Shown: in pieces, positions 52,300 through 62,915 of the stretch
Layout of the letters: every line of letters begins with the position of its first letter
How positions within the stretch are numbered: the stretch's first letter is position 1
Source of the DNA: Emiliania huxleyi CCMP1516
Lineage: Eukaryota > Haptophyta > Isochrysidales > Noelaerhabdaceae
Length of the DNA stretch: 64,000 bases
Direction: 5' to 3'
NCBI RefSeq assembly: GCF_000372725.1
Contig: NW_005201287.1
Span: forward strand, 80,898-144,897
Notes under the pieces: model-generated
What the model saw: the letters and a program-made list of their open reading frames with translations, nothing else
Database searches by the model: none
Told to the model about the DNA's origin: nothing
Program-made: the position numbers and the translations under genes

Positions 52300-53306
52300 C
52301 TAGCCCATCGAAGCGTATCCCGGCCGTCGCCGCGCTCGAGAGCGACACCGCCAGGCTGTCGGGTAGACTGCCAGGCTGTCGGGACGGCCCTCGCAGCAGG
52401 CGGACGGCGAGGGTGGCGGCGAGTGCGGTCGGCAGCCATGAGACAGCCGCCTGGGTGGGGTGGGTGGCGTGGGTGGGGTGGGGGTGATGGGTGGGTGGGT
52501 GGGAGGGAGGGAGGGACCCGTGCTCCAGACAGAGGCCGGGCGCGGCGCTGCAGCGAGCGTGCTGCGGCTACCCAGACGACATCTCTCCAGAACGAGGGGG
52601 GGGCGTCGCGGCCTCCTCTCTCCAGGACTACGGGGAGGCGTCGCCGTCGCGAGTCGGCCGAAGAGAGGCCTCTCCGCAAGCGAGCGAGGGACGAGGAGCG
52701 AGGCGAGCCGCGCGCCGAGCGACGTCGTGATCTGGATGGTGTGCCAGCTCCCGCCGCCCGGCAGCGTGGTTGTGGTGCGAAGGTAGTTGAAGACGGAGCT
52801 GGCTGCCGTCTCCTCCTGCTCCTCCGTCGATCCGTCCGGGTAGATGGTGAAGACCTTCCTCCGCCCGTCAGAGACCAGAGTCCCGACGACAGTGAGGCCG
52901 GGAGACCACTGCCGCATCAGCGCCTGGCGGGCGGGGCACGGGCGAGGGAGTGACGGCTCGTCCGTGTATGGGAGGTGCGATGTCACAGACGCGCAGGGGA
53001 CGCGCTGGCGGCAGTGTGTGCCCGCAGCCGCACCTGGCCGAAATTGGCGTTGAACAGGTCGTTGGCGCGCCGCAGGTCGACGTCGGGCGGCGCGTCGTCG
53101 ATGGTGGCGCCTCGGTCGTACCGCGCGCGCCTGTGCTCGTCCCCTAGCACCGCGTAGGCCTCGGACACCTCGAGGAAGCGCCGTCGAGCGCTGTCATCGC
53201 CGGGGTGCTTGTCTGGGTGCGAGAGAAGGGCCTGTTGGCGGTATGCGGTGCGGATCTCCTTGGCTGTTGCGCTGCGAGGGACGCCGAGCACGTCGTACAA
53301 CGACAT
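52300..53306 (-). CDS. DnaJ (J-domain) co-chaperone
   Basis: Exon 1 (53306-53034) encodes a complete N-terminal J domain: MSLYDVLGVPRSATAKEIRT, AYRQQALLSHPDKHPGDDSA with the HPD loop that stimulates Hsp70 ATPase, and RRFLEVSEAYAVLGDEHRRA with RYDRG. A GT-AG intron (53033-52924) leads in phase to exon 2 from 52923: ALMRQWSPGLTVVGTLVSDG, RRKVFTIYPDGSTEEQEE. The protein-like part ends near 52700; the frame stays open to 52300 through low-complexity Pro/Arg sequence that is probably an intron or UTR, so the true C-terminus is uncertain. There is no Gly/Phe or zinc-finger region, so it is a type III J-protein. The Hsp70 partner is unknown. Confidence 0.8.
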
Positions 53307-56143
53307 GTGCGCAGCACGAGAGATCGTAAGCCGCCAGCGCAGGGAGAGCCGCGGGCTGCCAGCGTGGTTTGGGTATGATACGCCCTCGACACACGCAGGG
53401 TCTCGAGGTCTCTTGGATTAGAGCCCCGAGACCTCGAAATAAGTTTTTTTCAAGCGTTGCCCGGCCGGGTTGCTGCGCAAATCTCGCGCTGCGCTAGGCT
53501 CAGAGCGAGTTCGCGCTGCGCTAGGCTCAGACGGCGTGCGTGCGCGGGCCGCCGGGGTGACGGCGGGTGAGGACCCCACCTCCTTCCTCGGGCTCGGCAG
53601 CTTGTCGGGCTCTACCACTACCACTACCTCAGCCCTCAGCCGAAGCTGGGGCCGGTCCCGTAGGCCGTCCGTAGCCGAGAGAGCCCCCGCGTCCCGATGA
53701 ATGGTATTGGTCGTCGAACGGCGGACGGGCGCGGGCGGCGCGGGGGGTGGCGGGGCGAGACGGCGCAGCATTCCCAGCCCCTTTGCCAAAGGTCCCTGTT
53801 TTGAGGGCATTAGTAGAACGGAGAGAGATCCCTTTTGGTCCTCCTTTGAAGCTATTTACACACGACCTCAGAGGCTCACGCTGGAAGTGGCGAATCGATG
53901 CGAGCGCGCCGCGTGCTCCACGCGCGGCGCGCTCGTATCGACTTGGAGTCCAATGCGCGCAGCGGGTAGCACCTCGGGAGCTCGCTCTACCCGGGATGCG
54001 GAGAACTGCCCACAGGAGCGAGAATCTATCAGCCACGTCTGGCGTCTGGCGCAAAAGGCCGCGCAGTCGTCCGCACCTGCGGAGGCCGCCGCAACTGGCT
54101 AAGGTGTGGGTGTGGGTGGGTGTGTGTGGGCGGTGAGGGGGGCGGCTAGAGGGGGGGGAGCGCGGCCGCAACGGCGACGGGAGATGGGGCGCAGGCCTGA
54201 GGAGGGGGGAGGGGGGGGGGGGTGTCCGCGGCGGCTGACAGGGGGTGGACAGGGCGGTGGAAAAGGGGAGTACCGCGGCGGTGGGAGATGGGGCAAGGCC
54301 TGAGGGCGGGCGGGCGCGCGCGCGGTGGGGGGGGGGGGGGGCTGGCGCGCGCGGTGGGGGGGGGCGGCTGGAACGGCACGGATGTGCGCCGCGGCGTACG
54401 CCCCCGGGAAAACGGGGGGGGGGGGGTGAGGGGGGGGTGAGGGGGGGGCCCCCAGGGGGGCGGGACCAGGCGGGGCAGGGGTTGGGCCCGGGAGCCTAGG
54501 CAGCGGAATGGGAGGGTTGGTGGGAAGGGGGGGGGGCAAAGGACCCCCCGACATCAACTGCCACGATTTGCAGCACAAGGGATTTGCCCGGCGTGAAAGG
54601 GGGGAGGGGGCCGCGGGGCGGGGGCGGGGCGGGGGCGGGGGCCGGGGGTGCGTGCCAAGTCTCTCGGGGCCGGCGGGGAAGAGGGGGGCGCAAGAGGTGC
54701 GCAAGAGCGGCGCGGCGAGGAGTGGACGAGCGAATACGGCCGGGGTGTGTCGGCCGGGGAGCCTCCGGCGGGCCTGCGGCGCGGGGCGCCGCGCGCGGCA
54801 AGCTTGCCGGAGTGTGGCCGCAGCAACAGCCTCCGGCGGGCCTCCGGCGGACGCCTAGCGGCGTGGCGCGGCGCGCCGGTGCTCGCGCGCCCGCGGAAGC
54901 AGCCGGGGTGTGTCGGCCGGGGAGCCTCCGGCGGGCCTGCGGCGCGGGGCGCTGCGCGCGGCAAGCTTGCCGGGATGTGTCGGCCGGGGAGCCTCCGGCG
55001 GACGCCTGGCGGCGTGGCGCTGCGCGCCGGCGCTGCCGCCATTCGAAAGAGGGCACGACTGCATCTTCGACGCATCTAATTCGTAGATTTTGCGCCCCTT
55101 ACAGCTCGCGGAGGAGCAAAGGACGCCCGATTAGCGCTGCGCGCGGCCGGGCAAGAACCCATTCGGTCCTCGGAGAGGGTGCGGGGCCTCTAGTCGCCAG
55201 CAGCGTCGTTATGTTCTGTGACCGGAAAAAGAATTCCCGCGGCTAGAATTTTTCTTTTGAGCTAGCCTTCGATGTTGAAATCTAGCACTTACGAGATTTT
55301 TAGCACGGCCTACTCGCCCAAGTACTCGCTCTCTTTTATGTCCCACCATGCAGAGCGCATCTCTCTCTCTGTTGTGCGAGGCGTGAACCGCGCCATTCGC
55401 TCTCACCTGGCAACCCTGTCTGCACGTCTCGCGCGCGCGTGAACAGGGCTCCAGGCCCCAAATTACGTGTGAGTGTTAGAGTTGTTTGTGTTTGCACTTA
55501 CGTGACTTGGCTCTTGGGCTCGGCAGCTTGGAGCTTGTCAACGCTACCAGATGAAACAAACGCAAGGCAGACACACATGACGCATCGCTCTCGGGCACAC
55601 AGACGTCCCTCGTCCCGCACACCCGCCGCCCCCGCGCGCGGGCGCGCGCCCCACCCCGGCCGGGAGTCAGAGAGGGGAGAGACAGTTTGGGACGGCAACA
55701 GAACGAGTACCTCGCACTCCATGTGCGAGAACGCAGAGAGAAATGAAAGCCATCCGGCCTGTCCGGCTCCATCCACAAGTCCGGCTCACGCGTCCCGACT
55801 GACCGATCTACCATCCACACTGAACACTGTCACCCCCTGGAAGGGCCTGGTTGGAAACAGGGCTCGCGTACTCACTCGGAGCGCCGCCTCACCCGGCGCC
55901 GGCGCGTTCATCGCCCTCCAGCCTCCACGTCGACCCCTGCGCGCACCGCTCATCGTTGCCCTCTCGGGGGTACTACTCTCGCGCTCGCGCAGAGGAGGGG
56001 AACCCGACGAGTCGTCACGCACTTGGAGCACTTGGAGTGCAGTCAGCAACCGCACATCCAGGGCCGGGGAGCTCAGAAGCGCACCCCGCGTTTTCTTCCT
56101 CTACCTGCGGGACACCAGCCAGGCCTCGGTTGTGAGCGAGAGC
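53307..56143. other. Repeat-rich intergenic region upstream of ARP8
   Basis: No gene is supported. It contains the GCGCTGCGCTAGGCTCAGA direct repeat (53486-53530), long G-runs (about 54150-54480), the GGAGCCTCCGGCGG block repeats (54740-55035) and a short motif at 55247-55272 shared with 4464-4489. The sequence from about 55440 to 56143 is open in one frame but without protein-like pattern; it may be the ARP8 5' UTR or promoter. Confidence 0.45.
54740..55035. repeat. Imperfect tandem block repeats
   Basis: TGTGTCGGCCGGGGAGCCTC recurs at about 54745, 54909 and 54976 with surrounding GGGCCTGCGGCGCGGGGCG and GGCAAGCTTGCCGG; a GGACGCCTRGCGGCGTGGCG segment occurs twice. Confidence 0.85.
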
Positions 56144-59100
56144 ATGCCCTCGAAGAAGCCGGCGGCGCCCAAGCCTCCCAAGGAGGCCGGCGGCGGTGCA
56201 AAGCGCGCTAGGCCGGCCGCCGCCGGCGGCGGCGGCGGCAGCAAGAAGAAGAAGGCCGCACCGGCCGGCGACGCCCTCGAGAGCGCCGCCGCGCTCGAAG
56301 AGGAGGAGACGAGGCGCGGCGCGGTCGACCCGCGGGCGGGCGGTGTGGTGGTCGTGCTGCACCCGGGCTCGACGCACCTCCGGGTCGGCCTCGCGACCTC
56401 CTCCGTCCCGCTCGTTCTGCCCAGCTGTGTCGCCTGGCGCACCACGCAGCCCGCTGGCGACGGAAACGGCGAGGCGGTGGCGGCGGCGGCGGCGGCGGCG
56501 GCGGCTACGGCAGCGGCGGTGGCATCGCTGGGAGGCGCTTCCGCGTCGGAGGACGAGGCGGCTCTCGCAGAGGCGGCGCGGCCGATTGCACGGGCGCTTC
56601 GCATCGGGTCAACCCTCCTGGGTGGAAGGGCTGCTGCTGTGGAGGCGGGCGCGGGTGCGGAGGCGGCGTCGGCGGCGGAGGCGGCGGCAGCGGCGGAGGC
56701 GGCGGAGGCAGCGGCGGAGGCGCGCGGCGAGGGGAGGGCGGCCGGCCTCGGCGCAGGCGACGGAGGCGATGCTCGCCTCCTCGCGGGCAGTGCGCAAGAC
56801 AGGTCCGAGACAGGTCCGGGACATGTGCACGGACATGTGCACAGGCGAGGGTCGCTTCCTCGTTGGCGAGGCGGCGGAGGCGGCGGCGAGGGCAGATCCT
56901 TCCGGGTGGGCGCTCTGCTACCCCTTCCGCCGTGGCGGGCTCCTCCCCGCTGCACGGGTGGAGGGTGTGAAGCGGCGTCTCTTCACAGCTCATCGCGTGA
57001 GCAGGCGGGCTCTGCCGCCGCTCCTCGCCAGGCGTGCTACGCGCGGCTGTGGTCACTGTCCAGGACACGTCCATGACATGTCCGAGACATGTCCTGCAGG
57101 CGTGCTACGCGCAGCGGTGGTCACTCTCCTCGAGTCTGCCCTCTGCGGCGGCGGCGGCGTCGCCGGCGTCGGCCTCGCGCCCAGCCAGCTGCACGGCTGC
57201 TGCGCGGTGCTCGCGCTGCCGGACGGCTTCGCGCGCTGCGATGGCTCGGCCCTGCTGCAGCTGCTGCTGGTCGAGATGGGGATGCGCGCCTGCTTGGTGG
57301 CGGAGGAGGCCCGCCCCTCGCTTGCCTCGCCCTCGGGTCTCTGATGACCCTCATCGTCACTGTCGTCGTCTCTCACCGTTGTGTCAGGCCACCCTAGCCT
57401 GCCTCGCGCTCGGCCTCTCCTCCGCTTGCGTCGTCCGGCTGGGCGCGTCGCGCGGCGCCGTCGTCTGCGTCGATGAGCTGATCCCGATGCGCCCGGCTGC
57501 TCGACGCGGGGCTGCAGGTCCTTGTTTTGTTCCACGATTGCGCCCCTCTCTCCCTTTCTAGGCCCGGGTGCTCGACGCGGCTGCAGTACGGCGGCGACGA
57601 CGCTGACGCGCTGCTCGCTGCGCTGCTGCGGCGGCACGGCCTGCACGACCGCCTCGCCGAGCTAGCGGCGGAGGCGGAGGCGGAGGCGGGGGGGGCAGGA
57701 GGAGGCGGGGCGGGAGGAGGCGGAGGCGGCGGAGGAGGAGGAGGTGGTGGTGGAGGAGGCGGAGGAGGCGGCCGAGCTACGTGCCGAGCTACGTGGGAGG
57801 AGGAGGAGGAGAGAGGGTCGGTCGGAGGCGGCAGGCGCGGCGGCGGCGGCGACAGTGGCGGCGGCGACAGTGGCCACGCGCGGCTACGCGAGGCGCGGCC
57901 GGTCGAGGGGGAGGGCAGCTTCTTGCTGCAGGCCCGTCCGGTTGCACTGCCGCTGTCTAGCTGATAGGCGAAGGTGGTGAGAGAGGGGTGCTGCCACCTC
58001 CGCTTCGAGGCGGCACACGCGCCAAACAGCGCCGTCCTCGCCCTCGCCGACCTCGCGCCGCCCGGCCGCCGCCTTCCTTCGCCGCGCGACGCCGCGGCCC
58101 TCGTCCAGCTAGGCTCGCTCCGGCCGCGCGCCCCCCTCTTCCTCCCCCTGTCTTCGCTCTCCCCCTCCCCCTCCCCTCCCTCCCCCTCCCCTCCCTCCCT
58201 TCCCCTCCCCTCCCCTCCCTCCCTCCCCTCTCCCTCTCTCTCCCGCCCTCCGCGACGCCGCGTCTTCCTCCCTCCACCCCCCCCTCCCCCCTCCCCTCCC
58301 CTCCTCCTCGACGCAGGCTCGCTCGCGTGTCTGCCGCCCCTCCTCTTCTTCGCCCCCGCCGCCACGCGCGCGCTGCAGGCGGCGAGGCGCGCCGCGACCG
58401 CCTCCGCCGGCTGGCTTGTCGGCAGGGCGGCGGAGGGGGGCGGCGAGGTTGGCCGCGCGAACGGCGGCCGAGACGCGGCGCGCCCCCCCTCCCCGCCCCC
58501 AGACACAGAGGTGGGTGCGACACGGCTCCGCTCTTCTTGTTGCCGAGTCACCGCTCGTCGTTTTGGGACAGGCCCCCCCAGACCAAGAGGACGTGTGGGA
58601 CGATGCGTATTTGGTCGAGTCCGCAGCGCCGATGCGGGCGCCGCCTGGCTTCCGGCAGCAGCAGATGGCTGCGGCTGCGGCGGCGGCCGCGGCCGCGGCC
58701 GAGGCGGGGGGGGATAACAGCGCGGCGGCGGCGGCGGCGGCGGCGGCGGCCCTGACGGCGCCGCCTCCGTTCGCTGTCGATGACGCCGACGCGGGCGGGC
58801 GCGAGGCGGGATCTCCGGCGGACAAGCCGTTCGAGCGGCGGAGCGGAAGCAAGCGCGAGGAGCCGATCATGGCGCAGAACTTTGAGCCCGAGATGACTCT
58901 GCTCGGGGCGCGCCACCAGAGCGGCACCGCGGCGGAGGAGGAGCTGGGGTACGCGCCGCTCGACGAGGTGATCGTGCGGATGGTGGAGCGAGGCAAGTCC
59001 TCGGAGGTGAAGCGGCGGCTCTACGGCGCCGTCGTGCGCGCTCGGCGGCGCCACCTCCACACCCTTTTGGTTCACGGTTGGGCAGCCGGCTTGCTTAGGC

Positions 59101-59382
59101 GCCATCGTGCTGCTCGGCGGCACAACGCGCACTCGCGGATTCAAGGAGTACCTCGAGTGGCGCCTCTCGAGCTGCTGGCAGCTCGCGCCCGAGTCGACCG
59201 AGGGGATCGAGCGGGTCGCCGTGGCGCCGCTGCCGGACGGCATCGAGCCCGACACGGCCGTCTGGCGGGGCGGCGCCAACCTGTCGTACCTCGAGGCGGC
59301 GCGCGGGATGTGGGTGCTGCAGGCCGATTGGCTGCGCAAGGGGCCGATGGCGGCGAGGGCCGCCGCGGGTTTTGCGTGGTGA
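56144..59382 (+). CDS. ARP8: Actin-related protein 8 (INO80 chromatin-remodelling subunit)
   Basis: Ten exons (56144-56726, 56845-56964, 57005-57031, 57100-57308, 57388-57488, 57562-57931, 57968-58112, 58317-58510, 58572-59025, 59099-59382) give 828 aa without a frame break. Family landmarks in order: basic/Lys-rich N-tail; VVVVLHPGSTHLRVGLATSS; GWALCYPFRRGGLL; GCCAVLALPDGFARCDGSAL and LLLVEMGMRACLVAEE; ACLALGLSSACVVRLGASRG; RLQYGGDDADALLAALL; VREGCCHL; PPLLFFAPAATRA; PPDQEDVWDDAYLV; YAPLDEVIVRMVERGKSSEV; IVLLGGTTRTRGFKEYLEWR; and the C-terminus AVWRGGANLSYLEAARGMWV ending AAAGFAW, as in ARP8 of animals. ARP8 binds nucleosomes and actin within INO80. Poly-Ala/Glu and Gly linkers enlarge it. 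Most introns are GC-AG and start with a copy of the next exon; two very short ones (40 and 36 nt) are the least certain. Confidence 0.9.
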
Positions 59383-59870
59383 AGCGGCGGGGACGGCGGG
59401 GTGCGCCGCCCGCGCTGCGTGGCCGCCTCCCAGCAGAGGCCTCCTCCCAGCAGAGGCGCTTTTCCAGTTTTCCAGTCCACCACATCCTCCGGCCACCCCG
59501 GTTCCCCTCTCGTGTCCGTCGACTCTGCGAGCGCGGCAGCAGCGGGGGGGGGGACGCAGTTGCTTGGATCATGGATGCTTGGTGCAGATGGAAGCCGTTG
59601 ATGAGGCTTGCAGGGAAAGATACAAACAAACAGGCCCTGTTTGCGCCCCCCTCTATTTACATGCAAGCCTCATCGATGTCACGAAGACGAGAGGCCCTCT
59701 CTATAGGCTCTACGAGCCGCTCTACGGGTAGAGAGAAAGTAAGGGGAGTCTCTCTGTATACTGTAACCCACCGCCTCCTCGCTCGCCGGGGGAGAGCGTG
59801 GCCGGCGGCGGGGAGGCAGGCGTAGAGGAGCATCTAGTGTCGACTCTTTTCGTGACGGCTATGGCAAGCG
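59383..59870. other. Intergenic
   Basis: No gene is supported. A CCTCCCAGCAGAGG direct repeat lies at 59424-59455. Confidence 0.4.
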
Positions 59871-60569
59871 CTAGGGTGCTGCCTGGGCGGACACGGCGAT
59901 CGGCGCGGGGGCGAACAGCGGAAAGTCGAAAATGAGCTGCTGCGCCGGAGTGGCCGATGCGAGGAAGCCGGCAGGGTTCCACTCCCCCGGTTTGCCCCAG
60001 TTGCCGACACGGATCGGTGCGTTGCTGCCAGGCCCATCGCCGACGACGGTGAATTTCTGTCCTGCTTGGCAGTACTCTGAGGGCGCGCCACCATAGAAGC
60101 GGACCGTGGATCCAGCAAAGGGTGAACCCTCGGCAATCACGAGGGCGGGGGTGCCGAACGTGCGAGTGACGGACTCGTCGCCGGAGATTGAGTTTGACGG
60201 ATCGTCCAGGGGGAGCTCCTCAGCAGCTGAGAAGTCACACGACACAAAGGCGGCTTGGGATTTGAACTCCCACACGCTGAAGGGGCCCCACGCGGGTGGC
60301 GGTGGCAAGGGCGGCGCCGACGGAGGTGGCGGCGAGGGCGACGCCGATGGGGGCGGTGGCGTTGGCAGCGCCGACGGAGGTGGCGGCGAGGGCGACGCCG
60401 ATGGGGGCGGTGGCGTTGGCAGCGCCGACGGAGGTGGCGGCGAGGGCGACGCCGAGGGCGGTGGCGTTGGCAAAGCCGATGGCGGCGGCGTTGGCGACGG
60501 CGTTGGAGACGGGTCGACTGGCGTCGACGAAAAGCCGATGACCGTGCACAGCAGGCTCAGCAATACCAT
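59871..60569 (-). CDS. Secreted Pro-rich protein with phytocyanin-like domain, copy 1
   Basis: 232 aa from ATG 60569 (MVLLSLLCTVIGFSSTPVDP), a likely signal peptide; an in-frame ATG at 60662 would add 31 residues. Residues 20-95 are SPPPPSALPTPPPPSA repeats of the extensin/hydroxyproline-rich type. The globular part resembles the second half of a phytocyanin: FSVWEFKSQAAFVSCDFSAA (first Cys), ISGDESVTRTFGTPALVIAE, then FYGGAPSEYCQAGQKFTVVG (second Cys). In copper phytocyanins the first half carries a His before V and the second Cys is preceded by His; here these read FSV and EYC, so copper binding is unlikely. A surface or matrix structural role is inferred. It is a tandem duplicate of 61388-62029, longer by a 54-nt Pro-repeat block. 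Confidence 0.7.
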   Translation of the reverse strand: MVLLSLLCTVIGFSSTPVDPSPTPSPTPPPSALPTPPPSASPSPPPPSALPTPPPPSASPSPPPPSALPTPPPPSASPSPPPPSAPPLPPPPAWGPFSVWEFKSQAAFVSCDFSAAEELPLDDPSNSISGDESVTRTFGTPALVIAEGSPFAGSTVRFYGGAPSEYCQAGQKFTVVGDGPGSNAPIRVGNWGKPGEWNPAGFLASATPAQQLIFDFPLFAPAPIAVSAQAAP

Positions 60570-61387
60570 GCTTAGCGGCTGTACCTGCGAGCGGGAGTAG
60601 GCAGGCGGTGCGAGGCCGAGGGGGGTGCAGCCGCTCGCGCCGCGAGCAAAGGCGCATCGCATGGTAGGGGTGGTGAGGGGGCGGCGGGTTCCGTGAGCAA
60701 TAGGCGTCGCGGGGGTCTAGGTGTGCAGCTCGCGGCGGCATAGTCGGGCGCAATGCGGCGCGGCAAGCGCGAGCGGACGAGGAAAGTGCATGGTATGCCT
60801 CGTGTGGATGTCAGGCAAAGGCCGTCGGGGGAAGGTGGGGTACTATTTTCAATCAAAAAGAGCGCCTTCATCACTACTCTATCGAGGTCTCGCGGAGGCA
60901 ATTTTTCGTTTTTCACCGACGTGGTTCCATCAATCACGCCTGGTTTAGCCCAGGCTTGATGTCTGTTCTGCCTCTGTGCAGTTGGGAGTTGCCCGAGCTG
61001 CACTGACTGGGCCTCCATTCGCGTCCTGATTGCTCTCTGGCGTGAGATTCGAGATAATACTGTAATGTGCGTTGTGAGGAGAGTTTGAGAGAACCAGGCA
61101 CAATACCCAAGAGCCAAGAGGAGGGTTCCAAGCGAACCAGTTTAGACCAGTTTAGACCACTGCTAAACACGAACCAGATTAGTCCTGTTTACGATAAACT
61201 GGGTCTAAACCTGGTATGGCTAATGGGGTTCCTCCCCCCCTCCCCCCCGCGTAGCGCGCACCTCCCTCCCCCCCGCCTAGCTCCCCCGGTCTCGGGCACC
61301 GCACCCGTGCTGCCACAAAGCACAATGTGCTGCCACAAAAGAGGAGCATCTAAGTGTCGACTCTTTTCGTGACGGCTATGGCAAGCG
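60570..61387. other. Spacer between the duplicated secreted-protein genes
   Basis: No further gene is supported. AACCAGTTTAGACCAGTTTAG repeats occur at 61135-61160 and poly-C/CCTCCC tracts at 61228-61275. The homology block of copy 2 begins near 61340. Confidence 0.5.
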
Positions 61388-62029
61388 CTAGGGTGCTGCC
61401 TCGGCGGACACGGCGATCGGCGCGGGGGCGAACAGCGGAAAGTCGAAAATGATCTGCTGGTCCCGAGTGGCCGATGCGAGGAAGCCGGCTGGGTTCCACT
61501 CCCCCGGTTTGCCCCAGTTGCCGATACGGATCGGTGCGTTGCTGCCAGGCCCATCGCCGACGACGGTGAATTTCTGTCCTGCTTGGCAGTACTCTGAGGG
61601 CGCGCCACCATAGAAGCGGACCGAGAATCCAGCAAAGGCACCCTCGGCAATCACGAGGGCGGGGGTGCCGAACGTGCGAGTGACGGACTCGTCGCCGGAG
61701 ATTGAGTTTGACGGATCGTCCAGGGGGAGCTCCTCAGCAGCTGAGAAGTCACACGACACAAAGGCGGCTTGGGATTTGAACTCCCACACGCTGAAGGGGC
61801 CCCACGCGGGTGGCGGTGGCAAGGGCGGCGCCGACGGAGGTGGGGGCGAGGGCGACGCCGATGGGGGCGGTGGCGTTGGCAGCGCCGACGGAGGTGGCGG
61901 CGAGGGCGACGCCGAGGGCGGTGGCGTTGGCAAAGCCGATGGCGGCGGCGTTGGCGACGGCGTTGGAGACGGGTCGACTGGCGTCGACGAAAAGCCGATG
62001 ACTGTGCACAGCAGGCTCAGCATTGCCAT
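61388..62029 (-). CDS. Secreted Pro-rich protein with phytocyanin-like domain, copy 2
   Basis: 213 aa from ATG 62029 (MAMLSLLCTVIGFSSTPVDP) to TAG 61388.. It is about 95% identical to copy 1 in the globular part; differences include ATRDQQIIFDFP versus ATPAQQLIFDFP and AEGAFAGFSVRF versus AEGSPFAGSTVRF. It has one fewer 18-residue Pro-repeat block. The homology extends about 48 nt past the stop codon but ends just upstream of the ATG, so the two genes have unrelated promoters. The same truncated, ligand-free phytocyanin-like domain is present in both, so the loss predates the duplication. Confidence 0.7.
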   Translation of the reverse strand: MAMLSLLCTVIGFSSTPVDPSPTPSPTPPPSALPTPPPSASPSPPPPSALPTPPPPSASPSPPPPSAPPLPPPPAWGPFSVWEFKSQAAFVSCDFSAAEELPLDDPSNSISGDESVTRTFGTPALVIAEGAFAGFSVRFYGGAPSEYCQAGQKFTVVGDGPGSNAPIRIGNWGKPGEWNPAGFLASATRDQQIIFDFPLFAPAPIAVSAEAAP

Positions 62030-62915
62030 GCTTCTGCTCAGTGTTCAGTTTGAGGTGCCTTCAACGTGCATCAGACACTTTGCGGCGGTTGGTTGGTCCG
62101 GGTTTTCTTATTTGAGTATTTGTATGTTGTTCACATAAACGCACAACCCCGGGCCCGAAATCGCAGAGAGACACGTTCTTCACACGGTGCGGCGGCAGTA
62201 GCCATTCAGTAGGGTTATTTAGGTGTAGGCGCAGTCGCGGCGCCAGGCAGGCGCCGCTGTGGTTGCCGCAGCGGGAAATTAGCGCCAAGCGGAGCGGCTC
62301 GAGGTTTTGTTTGCCACTGACTGACTGAGTTTGCCGTCTGAGCACTTGAGCACTGGATTGGGTCGATTCCGCATAGTACGGGACCCCTCGCCCTCCCTCG
62401 CTGGAGTGTGCTCACTGGGGGGGGGGGGGGTCACAACAAACACGGTATAGGAGCGAGGTGCACGCTGCTGAAGCAGTGTCGTCCCCTCTCTCCACCATCT
62501 CACTGGGAGATGTCGGCGGTGATGGCGGTGTGACCGATCGAGCTACAAAGAGGAACTTGCCGTCTCAGTGAGCTAACGAACTCGCTATTGCTGTCTTCGC
62601 CGCCGATCGCGAGCAGGGCGCGGCTCTGTAAGAATCGGTACCACCTTCGTATAAAGGTAAATTTCTCCAGCCGCTGAGTGCTAGATAGATGCTAGTACTT
62701 GTACTAACTAGCCCCATTCATTTCGGTCTTGGTGCGCTGGGCGCAGGCGGTTATTAGTCGTTAGATGCATCGCGCAATGGTGTCGCTCCCCAACCCGCGC
62801 TGCTCCTACTGCCTCTCCAGTTCGGCGGGCGCATCACGATTAACGGCCACCCATTATTACGGTCGCCCGCGCGCGACGTCCCCCAATTCGTTGCGCGGAT
62901 CCCGTGCACATGTGT
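62030..62915. other. Intergenic with an inverted copy of the 4531-4584 repeat
   Basis: No gene is supported. The dispersed repeat is at 62336-62391 and a poly-G run at 62417-62430. Confidence 0.45.
62336..62391 (-). repeat. Dispersed repeat, copy 2 of 2
   Basis: TGAGCACTTGAGCACTGGAT, TGGGTCGATTCCGCATAGTA and CGGGACCCC are the reverse complement of 4531-4584. Confidence 0.7.

Noticed and set aside
54099-55075. Several long Pro/Arg- or Gly-rich frames on both strands
   Set aside because: Composition follows the G-runs and GC block repeats; no frame has a domain, splice support or a plausible start.
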